From Pedobacter steynii (GTDB lineage: Bacteria > Bacteroidota > Bacteroidia > Sphingobacteriales > Sphingobacteriaceae): a DNA stretch of 64,000 bases. How positions within the stretch are numbered: the first letter of the stretch is position 1; every line of letters begins with the position of its first letter. The notes beneath the pieces were generated by a model. The model made no database searches and was not told the origin of the DNA. It saw only the letters and a program-made list of their open reading frames with translations. This document shows, piece after piece, positions 50,152 through 57,679 of the stretch. The stretch is taken from positions 248,001-312,000 of the forward strand of contig NZ_FNGY01000004.1 of the NCBI RefSeq assembly GCF_900103665.1, read 5' to 3'. The position numbers were made by a program, and so were the translations under genes.

Positions 50152-51522
50152 ATGATTATGAAACCGATCCAAACTTTTATTATAAATGTTGAAAAACGTA
50201 TTGAACGTAAACAACATAGCCTTGAGCAATTTAATAACAAGCCGGAATTTGATGTAAAGATCATTAAGGCGGTTGAAAACAAAAATGGTGCTGTAGGTTT
50301 ATGGCGAACCATTGTGCATATTATTGAGCATCTGACTCCAGATGAGACGGACTATATCCTGATCTGTGAAGACGATCATCAATTTACAAAAGAGTATAAC
50401 CGGAGCAAATTAATCAGTGATATAGAAGAAGCAAAAAGGAATGGAGCTGATATTTTATCAGGTGGTGTAAGCTGGTTTGGTGAGGCCTTGCAGCTAAGTA
50501 GCAATTTATTTTGGCTGCACCAGTTTACAGGATTACAGTTTACAATTATTTTTAAAAATTTCTTCAGAAAAATTCTGGAAACAGAATTTAAAGATCACGA
50601 CATAACGGATAGAAAAATCGCTACACTAACGGACAACAAATTTTTGATGTATCCCTTTATTTCTATCCAAAAAGAATTTGGTTACTCTGATGTTACCGCA
50701 AAAAATAATACCAAAGGCTATGTAAACAAATTATTTAAAGATGCTTCAATAGTGCTGCACAAATTAGCTAAAATAAGAGGATACTATCAGGAGGTTCCTG
50801 AAGACCATATCGCAATTGAAGAAGAATATGAAAATATTACGATCCCAACTTATATCATCAACCGATCAGACCGACCGGAACAATTGCAACATATCAGCCA
50901 ACAATTTGAACATCGGAATGAATTTGAGGTTAGAATAATTGAGGCTTGTCAGCATACAAATAAAGCCCGTGATTTATGGAATAGCATCCTCAAAGTCATT
51001 CATTCAGCCATCCAAAATGATGACGACGTCATTATTATTTGTACAGCCGACCATGAGTTTACCGGAAATTACCGTAAAGCATATTTGTTGAAGAATATTA
51101 TTGAAGCACACCAACAGGGTCTAAACCTGTTATTAGGTGGAATAGGCGGTTTCGAACAGGCAGTCCCGGTTACCAAAAACCGCCTTTGGACCGATACTTT
51201 CCAGCGTGCACAATTTATGGTGATCTATAAGCCGTTTTTCCAAAACATTTTAGATGAACCTTTCAGTGACAACGACACGGCTGATGCGAAGTTCTCTGAA
51301 ATGACCAGTAATAAAATGGTGTTATATCCATTTATATCCGTTCAAAAAGATTTCGGCTATTCTGGTATCGCTAACAGTGATCATGAGCCGGGCCGGAAGA
51401 TCCCTGAACATTTTGAAGATTCAAATCTGAGATTGAATACCCTAACGAATGCTGATCAAAAATATAAAGCAATGGACATTCAAATGAGTAATAAGACGCT
51501 CATGGAACATCCGGGGCTTTGA
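50152..51522 (+). CDS. Tandem-duplicated GT25-like glycosyltransferase
   Basis: The 456-residue protein consists of two copies of one domain (residues about 1-225 and 232-440). Each opens P-(I/T)-x-x-I-N-x-x-x-R, has QFxxxxEFxVxII, then ICEDDHQFT (73-76 EDDH) in copy 1 and ICTADHEFT (about 299-301 ADH) in copy 2, and closes YPFISxQKxFGYS. The form recalls family 25 LPS glycosyltransferases, where ILEDD binds the metal. Copy 2 has lost the acidic pair, so it may be a binding or inactive copy. Substrate unknown; peptides of the cluster are plausible acceptors. Confidence 0.65.
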   Translation: MIMKPIQTFIINVEKRIERKQHSLEQFNNKPEFDVKIIKAVENKNGAVGLWRTIVHIIEHLTPDETDYILICEDDHQFTKEYNRSKLISDIEEAKRNGADILSGGVSWFGEALQLSSNLFWLHQFTGLQFTIIFKNFFRKILETEFKDHDITDRKIATLTDNKFLMYPFISIQKEFGYSDVTAKNNTKGYVNKLFKDASIVLHKLAKIRGYYQEVPEDHIAIEEEYENITIPTYIINRSDRPEQLQHISQQFEHRNEFEVRIIEACQHTNKARDLWNSILKVIHSAIQNDDDVIIICTADHEFTGNYRKAYLLKNIIEAHQQGLNLLLGGIGGFEQAVPVTKNRLWTDTFQRAQFMVIYKPFFQNILDEPFSDNDTADAKFSEMTSNKMVLYPFISVQKDFGYSGIANSDHEPGRKIPEHFEDSNLRLNTLTNADQKYKAMDIQMSNKTLMEHPGL

Positions 51523-51549
51523 TGTTTAATTTAATTAATTACAGCACAC

Positions 51550-53745
51550 TTGAAAAAATTCCCTCATTATAAACAACCAGACCAAATGGACTGTGGTCCT
51601 ACCTGTTTACGCATGATCGCCAAACATTATGGACGAAATTATACCCTTCAGCGGTTAAGAGAAGTCTCTGGCATTAACCGGCAGGGCGTATCATTATTGG
51701 GAATCAGTGAAGCCGCCGAAAAGATCGGCTTTAGAACAACAGGTTTAAGAATTCCGCTGAGCAAACTGCAGGAAATAGATTTGCCTTGTATCCTGCACTG
51801 GCAACAGAACCATTTTGTGGTGTTGTACAAAATCTCAGGCACCTCTAAAAAAGTTTACGCCATTTCAGATCCGGCAAAGGATCGGATCCAATATACAGCA
51901 GCTGAGTTTTCAAAGCGCTGGACGAGCACCCGGAATAACGGAAATCCTGAAGGTGTTGCACTGATGATTGCCCCCAGTCCTGATTTTTACAGACAAGGAG
52001 GAGATCCGGAAAAAGGCCTGAGCTTAACTTACATGCTGGGCTATCTTTTAAAATACCGGCAGTTGATCATTCAGCTGTTTGTAGGCTTAGGTGTAGGAAG
52101 TTTATTGCAGCTGATCCTGCCATTTTTAACACAATCTGTTGTGGATACGGGCATCAACACCCGCAATCTTAGTTTTGTATACGTGGTATTGATTGCCCAG
52201 GTGATGCTGTTCTTAGGTAGAATGAGTATTGATTTTATCCGTTCCTGGATATTGCTACACATCACCACAAGGATAAACATTTCTATTCTAACTGATTTTT
52301 TGATTAAGCTGATGAAGCTGCCCATGAGCTTCTTTGAGACCAAGATGACAGGTGACATCATGCAGCGGATGAACGACCAAAGCAGGATCCAAAGCTTTTT
52401 AACCGGCTCTTCACTGAGTACTGTTTTTTCGCTGTTCAACCTGGTGATATTTTCATTTGTACTGGCCTATTATAACGTCAATATCTTCATTATTTTCCTG
52501 GTCAGCAGTGTGATCTATAGCTTTTGGATCGTCTTTTTCTTAAAGAAAAGGCGGGAGCTGGACTTCAAACGTTTCGATATTTCATCTGAAAACCAGAGCA
52601 ACATTGTACAGCTGATTGGCGGGATGCAGGAGATTAAACTCAACAACTGTGAGCAGCAGAAACGCTGGGAATGGGAAAGGATACAGGCGGGCTTGTTTAA
52701 GTTCAGTATGAAAAGCCTGGCATTGGGACAATATCAGCAGTTCGGAGCTTTTTTCATTAATGAAGGCAAGAACATTCTGATTACGTTTATGGTGGCAAAG
52801 ACAGTGATCGATGGACAATTAACCTTGGGAGCCATGATGGCCATCCAATACATTGTGGGCCAGCTAAACAGCCCGATAGAGCAACTATTGGGCTTTCTGC
52901 AGTCTTTTCAGGATGCAAAAATCAGTCTGGAAAGACTAAACGAGATTCATGAAATGCAGGACGAAGAACCAGTGGAAAAAAACTTTTTAAGCGAGTTGCC
53001 CCTAATTAAAAGCCTGAGTCTGCAAAACCTGAGCTTTACTTATCCGGGAGCAGGCAATGAACCCGTGCTGGACAACATCAGTCTGGACATCCCCGAAGGA
53101 AAAACAACTGCGATTGTAGGGATGAGTGGAAGCGGCAAGACCACGATTTTAAAATTGCTGCTCCGCTTTTATGAACCCCAGAAAGGGGAAATTAAAGTGG
53201 GCAATACCAATTTACAGCAAATTGGGTATCGTTACTGGCGGAGCAGATGTGGCATTGTGATGCAGGATGGATTTATCTTTTCGGATACCATTGCGCGCAA
53301 CATCGCTGTAGGTGATGAATATCCGGATATGACGAAGCTGCTTCATGCGATCAAGGTGGCCAATATCAGTGACTTTATAGAAGAATTGCCTTTAGGACTC
53401 AACACCAAGATCGGCGCTGCAGGTAATGGGATTAGCCAGGGGCAACGTCAGCGTATGCTGATTGCCCGGGCAGTGTATAAAGATCCTGAATACATCTTCT
53501 TTGATGAGGCAACCAATGCCCTGGATGCCAATAATGAAAAAGTAATTATGGAGAATCTGGAGACCTTCTTTAAAGGCCGGACTGTGGTTGTAGTGGCGCA
53601 CCGCCTGAGCACAGTAAAAAACGCCGATAACATCATTGTACTGGATAAAGGCATCATCATAGAACAAGGTAGTCACCAGGAACTGGTGAGCCGCAATGGC
53701 GAATACTATCAACTGGTGAAAAATCAATTGGAACTGGGGGTATAA
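51550..53745 (+). CDS. C39-peptidase ABC exporter for GG-leader peptides
   Basis: The 731-residue protein starts at TTG. Residues 1-130 are a C39 peptidase, with the active Cys15 in QMDCGPTC and a downstream His-Asp in HWQQNHFVVLYK...DPAKDR; it cuts after Gly-Gly. Residues about 155-450 are the ABC membrane domain with six helices, and residues about 470-725 the nucleotide-binding domain: Walker A GMSGSGKTT, signature GISQGQRQRM (variant of LSGGQ, common in this branch), Walker B YIFFDEAT. It processes and exports double-glycine peptides, and the adaptor gene follows 1 bp later. It is the only such exporter in the window, so it likely serves all three precursors. Confidence 0.95.
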   Translation: MKKFPHYKQPDQMDCGPTCLRMIAKHYGRNYTLQRLREVSGINRQGVSLLGISEAAEKIGFRTTGLRIPLSKLQEIDLPCILHWQQNHFVVLYKISGTSKKVYAISDPAKDRIQYTAAEFSKRWTSTRNNGNPEGVALMIAPSPDFYRQGGDPEKGLSLTYMLGYLLKYRQLIIQLFVGLGVGSLLQLILPFLTQSVVDTGINTRNLSFVYVVLIAQVMLFLGRMSIDFIRSWILLHITTRINISILTDFLIKLMKLPMSFFETKMTGDIMQRMNDQSRIQSFLTGSSLSTVFSLFNLVIFSFVLAYYNVNIFIIFLVSSVIYSFWIVFFLKKRRELDFKRFDISSENQSNIVQLIGGMQEIKLNNCEQQKRWEWERIQAGLFKFSMKSLALGQYQQFGAFFINEGKNILITFMVAKTVIDGQLTLGAMMAIQYIVGQLNSPIEQLLGFLQSFQDAKISLERLNEIHEMQDEEPVEKNFLSELPLIKSLSLQNLSFTYPGAGNEPVLDNISLDIPEGKTTAIVGMSGSGKTTILKLLLRFYEPQKGEIKVGNTNLQQIGYRYWRSRCGIVMQDGFIFSDTIARNIAVGDEYPDMTKLLHAIKVANISDFIEELPLGLNTKIGAAGNGISQGQRQRMLIARAVYKDPEYIFFDEATNALDANNEKVIMENLETFFKGRTVVVVAHRLSTVKNADNIIVLDKGIIIEQGSHQELVSRNGEYYQLVKNQLELGV

Positions 53746-53746
53746 G

Positions 53747-55054
53747 ATGGAAATGGAAGAAGAGAAAATGATAGATTCCGGACTGAACGTACTGGAAGTA
53801 AATAGTGAAGAAGTTCAGGAAATTATTACCGCTGTTCCGTCATGGATCTTGCGAAGAGGGATTGCGCTGATCTTTTGTATCCTGCTTACGATTGTGGGCA
53901 TCTCGGCCTTTATACAATATCCTGATGTGGTAAAGACCAATTTAAAAGTGAACTCCCTGAATGCGCCCAAAACCGTGCTGGTGAAGCAGACCGGAAAGAT
54001 TGTGGCACTGCTGGCCAAAGAAGGCAGCAGTGTAACGCAGTACCAGCCCCTCGCTTTTATGGAAAGTACGGCCAATCACAGCGATGTACTGAAACTGCAT
54101 CAGGAGCTGACCGGGCTTAGCGACAGCTTAAAACGTAAAGGAACGACAACAGGCTTAAGCCTGAAAAACCTGAACCTGGGCGAGTTGCAGTCGGCTTATC
54201 AGAATTTTCACCAGCAATATCTCCAATACGTTTCTGCACAGAACGGAGGCTATTACCTAAACAGCAAAAAGTACCTGGAGAAGGACCTGAAGGAAATTCA
54301 AAAGCTAAAGGAACAAATCATCAGCCAGCAGAAAATACAGGAGCAGGAATACGCCAATGTGGAGCAGGAGTTTGATGCCTACAAAAAGCTGTACCAGAAA
54401 GGAGTCGTTTCTACCAGCGAATACAAGCAGCAGGAAAATAAATACCTCTCGGGCAAGTACCCCTTGCAGCAGAGTGTTACCGCCTTGTTGAACAACAACA
54501 GCAGCTATGCGGCCAAACAAAAGGAGATCCTGGATCTGGAGCATACCATACAGGATGAACGGGCCAAGTTTGTGCAGTCGCTAAATAACATGCTAACCGA
54601 AACCGAAGGCTGGATCAACCAGTATATTTTAAGGGCACCGGTAGCCGGTAAAGTGGGTTATGCAGGTATTGTGCAGGAAAACCAGACAGTGAATGCTGGT
54701 CAGGAGCTGTTCATGATCAATCCTGCGAATACAGATTTTTTTGGAGAGGTGTATATACCGCAGTATAATATGGGAAAAGTGAAGGTTGGACAACGGACCC
54801 TGGTAAAGATGAAGAGTTATCCCTTTGAACAGTATGGCGTCATCAGGGCTAAGGTAAATTACATCTCAGAAGTCGCATTTAAGGATAGCGTTTTTATTGC
54901 AAAAATTGGATTTGAACGATTTGAAAATAAAGATCCGGAGCATAAGATCGTACTTAAAAACGGGATGCAGGCCGAGGCCGAAATCATTACTGAAGAGAGT
55001 ACGTTGCTGCAACGTTTTTTAAGAAATATAACCAAGATATTGAATAGTAACTAA
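53747..55054 (+). CDS. HlyD family membrane-fusion adaptor
   Basis: The 435-residue protein has a cytoplasmic start, one membrane helix near residue 40 (IALIFCILLTIVGISAFI), a lipoyl-type half (VLVKQTGKIVALLAKEGSSV and LRAPVAGKVGYAGIVQENQT) and a long coiled-coil hairpin between them (residues about 110-290, with KYLEKDLKEIQKLKEQI). This is the periplasmic adaptor of a type I secretion system and pairs with the ABC exporter directly upstream. The outer-membrane TolC-like component is not encoded here. Confidence 0.92.
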   Translation: MEMEEEKMIDSGLNVLEVNSEEVQEIITAVPSWILRRGIALIFCILLTIVGISAFIQYPDVVKTNLKVNSLNAPKTVLVKQTGKIVALLAKEGSSVTQYQPLAFMESTANHSDVLKLHQELTGLSDSLKRKGTTTGLSLKNLNLGELQSAYQNFHQQYLQYVSAQNGGYYLNSKKYLEKDLKEIQKLKEQIISQQKIQEQEYANVEQEFDAYKKLYQKGVVSTSEYKQQENKYLSGKYPLQQSVTALLNNNSSYAAKQKEILDLEHTIQDERAKFVQSLNNMLTETEGWINQYILRAPVAGKVGYAGIVQENQTVNAGQELFMINPANTDFFGEVYIPQYNMGKVKVGQRTLVKMKSYPFEQYGVIRAKVNYISEVAFKDSVFIAKIGFERFENKDPEHKIVLKNGMQAEAEIITEESTLLQRFLRNITKILNSN

Positions 55055-55066
55055 TCTTGAGACCTT

Positions 55067-55915
55067 ATGATAGACTTACTGCAATTAAATAAGTTCGGCA
55101 GTTTACACAACAATAAAAATATTGTTTTTTGTAAGACTGATTTCCTGGTAACGGAGTTTAAGGCCATACAAAAGATTAAAAATGAAGTGATCCTGATTTC
55201 AGGTAACAGCGATTTTTGCATCAGTCCCGGCCTTGTTTCGCTCATGCCTGATAACATTCATACCTGGTATTGTCAAAACAATCTGGTATACCATGATAAA
55301 TTAAGGTCCCTACCTATCGGTTTAGAAAACTCATTTAGCAACAAAAGACCAGGACATGGTGTAGCCTGGCAACATGTCTGGCAAAAAATAGAATTGTTAA
55401 ATGAGGTCTGGGCCAAGCCAGAGAAACAGGAGATCTCAAAACTTCTGTACGCAAATTTCAACATCAAAACCAATATCAAACACCGCTCCCCGATAAAGGA
55501 AATTTGTGCAGGAAGGGAATTTATTACACTTGATGAGCCCAATCTGGATTATGCAACCTTCATCGACAGGGTTTTAGCTCATGAGGCAACGCTTTGCCCT
55601 ATAGGCAATGGGATAGATACGCATAGGTTATATGAAGTACTCTATTGCCGGAGGATTCCGGTCACGATTAAAAGTGGCGACTATCCGATATATTCAGAAA
55701 TTTACGATCATCTTCCTATCGTTATTTTAGAAAATGCGCTTGAGCTTAGAGATAGGGAAAAATTACAGGACCTGATCGGCAAAGCAAAAGAAAAACCCCT
55801 GAAGCGGGAATTGCTTGATTATCAATACTGGGACAAGCTCATTTCCGGAGCGGCAGAAGATATCCCAATTCATCAGCCCGGCTTTTTTGAAAGACTCTTT
55901 AGTTATAAGGCTTAG
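55067..55915 (+). CDS. Exostosin/GT47-like glycosyltransferase
   Basis: The 282-residue product has the exostosin-like pattern: FCISPGLVSLMPDNIHTWYC, PIGLENSFSNKRPGHG, and the closing nucleotide-sugar segment ATLCPIGNGIDTHRLYEVLY followed by CRRIPVTIKS, where GIDTHRLYE is the usual G-x-D-x-x-R-x-x-E motif. It starts 12 bp after the HlyD gene and ends the longest operon in the cluster. Its presence within the exporter operon supports a sugar on the exported peptides. Confidence 0.75.
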   Translation: MIDLLQLNKFGSLHNNKNIVFCKTDFLVTEFKAIQKIKNEVILISGNSDFCISPGLVSLMPDNIHTWYCQNNLVYHDKLRSLPIGLENSFSNKRPGHGVAWQHVWQKIELLNEVWAKPEKQEISKLLYANFNIKTNIKHRSPIKEICAGREFITLDEPNLDYATFIDRVLAHEATLCPIGNGIDTHRLYEVLYCRRIPVTIKSGDYPIYSEIYDHLPIVILENALELRDREKLQDLIGKAKEKPLKRELLDYQYWDKLISGAAEDIPIHQPGFFERLFSYKA

Positions 55916-55970
55916 GTCGTATACTGAGGTCTGCGATATCCCTGAACCATGACTGTTTTAAGTGATTAAA

Positions 55971-56105
55971 GATCTTGTACAAGAAAGGGCTGCCAGTTGC
56001 AACAGAACAGCCCATAACCAGCATGATGTTATAAAAACATGCCGCTTAAAGTATCCCGGCGTGACAGGGATACAAAATCTATTTTATTAAATTTTATACA
56101 AAATT
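55971..56105 (+). promoter_or_regulatory. Structured 5' leader of precursor 3 (three hairpins)
   Basis: Stem 1 is GGGCTG (55987-55992) with CAGCCC (56008-56013); stem 2 is GCATG (56021-56025) with CATGC (56038-56042); stem 3 is TATCCC (56052-56057) with GGGATA (56067-56072). It is almost the same sequence as the precursor 1 leader and begins with the same TTGTACAA-like box. Confidence 0.75.
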
Positions 56106-56360
56106 ATGAAAAAATTAAGTTTAAATGCTTCTGCCTTTCAGAAAGACGAACCACTTACAAGAAGTCAATTGAAAAAAGTTTTAGGTGGTGGTGGTAGTAC
56201 GCTTGAGGGACGATGTGTCCAGTGCTCCTGCCATAGCGGTCCTACTACCTGCTGGTATACAAAGAGAAGTTCTCATGATCTTTGTGTTGATGTTTGTGGC
56301 TCCGCCTATTTTAATGCATTGGATCCACTTGATAGTTGCACGGGTTGCACAATGAATTAA
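56106..56360 (+). CDS. GG-leader peptide precursor 3 (eight-cysteine core)
   Basis: The 84-residue product has the leader MKKLSLNASAFQKDEPLTRS then QLKKVLGG and a 56-residue core with eight cysteines (37, 40, 42, 49, 60, 64, 78, 81). Pairs are close together (CxxC, CxC, CxxxC, CxxC), which suggests four disulfides. The leader is nearly that of precursors 1 and 2, the core is unrelated. A TlpA-like gene lies 99 bp downstream with a hairpin between. It probably uses the exporter encoded at 51550. Confidence 0.88.
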   Translation: MKKLSLNASAFQKDEPLTRSQLKKVLGGGGSTLEGRCVQCSCHSGPTTCWYTKRSSHDLCVDVCGSAYFNALDPLDSCTGCTMN

Positions 56361-56372
56361 TTATTGAATTTA

Positions 56373-56400
56373 AGAAGATAAGTATCCTTACTTATCTTCT
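56373..56400 (+). terminator. Hairpin between precursor 3 and its TlpA gene
   Basis: AGAAGATAAG (56373-56382) pairs with CTTATCTTCT (56391-56400) around eight bases, followed by GTTTATG. It is the clearest of the three inter-gene hairpins and could be a weak terminator. Confidence 0.6.
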
Positions 56401-56459
56401 GTTTATGATATCCTCATTAGGGACAAGCAAGGAGTAATATTTGGCTAAATTCTAAAAAA

Positions 56460-57608
56460 ATGATCAAAACGCTGCTAACTGGAATATTTTTGATACTATT
56501 CTCAACAAGTAATTATACAAAAGCATTAACTGCTCAGATTGACACTGCAGATAATTACTCGATTACCGGTAAAATTCGCAATTATAATAATGGATGGATT
56601 TATTTAAGCCATACCGATAAGCTTAAAAAGGATATGAGAACGGACTCTGCCCTGGTAATCAATGGAGAATTTAGTTTCTCAGGAAAAATTTCGGGAATAG
56701 CACCTTTTATTTTAGGGATACCTAATAAAGATAAAAAAGGAAAAATATTGCCTTCAATTACCTATAAAGGCCCTTTTATTTTGTCTTCCGGGCATCTTTA
56801 TATTGAAGGTGAATTTGATTGGCGATCTCCACTTACTGCTTTTGGAACCAGTGCCCAGGATGAGTATAATGCTTTTAAAAAAAAAGCAGACCCAATAAAT
56901 AAGAAAACAACAAAAATTATTGATGAAATAGGTCGTACAAAAAAATCAGATCACAAAAAGCTCGATAGTTTGAACGCCCGATATCCATTAGTTAATGAGC
57001 AGATTCATGATGTTGTTAAGGCTTATGTGATTCAGTTTCCAAATTCTTTGGTTTCTGCCTATATCGCTAATATAAATCTGGTAAATGCCGATCCCGCTAC
57101 AGTTAAAACTATATATGATCTGCTAACGACCACCGTAAAAGAATCGCCATACGGCAAAGCATTGCTGCAAATGATACAATCTTATGAATCAACCGCAGTA
57201 GGTCGTATTTCCCCTTCATTTAACATACCTGATTTAAAAGGGCAGCTGATGTCATTGGAGGCTAATAAGGGAAGCTATACACTAATAGATTTTTGGGCGA
57301 GTTGGTGCGGCCCCTGTCGCATGGAACATCCCAATTTGATTAAAGCCTACAACAGTTATCAGGCTAAAGGTTTTAAAATCATTAGCATATCAATGGATAC
57401 CGATAAGGGTTCCTGGTTAAAGGCAATAAACGAAGATCAGTTACCCTGGCTGCAAGTATCCGATTTGAAAGGGATACAAAGTGAAACAGGGAAAAAATAT
57501 GGAATAACCGTTCTACCTATGAATTTTTTAATTGATCAGGAAGGCAAAATTATAGCAAGAAATTTAAGAGGAACCCAATTAATGAACAAATTGAAAGAAG
57601 TGTTATAA
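56460..57608 (+). CDS. TlpA-like thiol-disulfide oxidoreductase (DUF4369 type) paired with precursor 3
   Basis: The 382-residue protein has a signal peptide (IKTLLTGIFLILFSTSNYTKA), a DUF4369 beta domain (SITGKIRNYNNGWIYLSHTD, to about residue 125), a helical linker, and a thioredoxin domain with W-C-G-P-C (cysteines 283 and 286, LIDFWASWCGPCRMEHPNL) and cis-proline VLPMNFLID. It is a more typical TlpA/ResA-like protein than the other two in the cluster. It ends the cluster, closed by a strong terminator. Confidence 0.92.
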   Translation: MIKTLLTGIFLILFSTSNYTKALTAQIDTADNYSITGKIRNYNNGWIYLSHTDKLKKDMRTDSALVINGEFSFSGKISGIAPFILGIPNKDKKGKILPSITYKGPFILSSGHLYIEGEFDWRSPLTAFGTSAQDEYNAFKKKADPINKKTTKIIDEIGRTKKSDHKKLDSLNARYPLVNEQIHDVVKAYVIQFPNSLVSAYIANINLVNADPATVKTIYDLLTTTVKESPYGKALLQMIQSYESTAVGRISPSFNIPDLKGQLMSLEANKGSYTLIDFWASWCGPCRMEHPNLIKAYNSYQAKGFKIISISMDTDKGSWLKAINEDQLPWLQVSDLKGIQSETGKKYGITVLPMNFLIDQEGKIIARNLRGTQLMNKLKEVL

Positions 57609-57621
57609 TTTTTTTATGATC

Positions 57622-57664
57622 AAACAGTATCCACAAGCCAATTGGTTTGTCGATACTGTTTTTT
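57622..57664 (+). terminator. Intrinsic terminator at the end of the peptide cluster
   Basis: AAACAGTATC pairs with GATACTGTTT, with CACAA..TTGT type pairing inside, followed by TTTT. It separates the plus-strand cluster from the convergent glycosidase operon. Confidence 0.85.
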
Positions 57665-57679
57665 ACGGGCATTTTGATC

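Noticed and set aside
44781..56360. Lanthipeptide or other dehydratase-type RiPP
   Set aside because: No LanB, LanC, LanM, YcaO, radical SAM or ATP-grasp gene lies in the cluster; redox and transferase genes fit disulfide-bonded and sugar-bearing peptides better.
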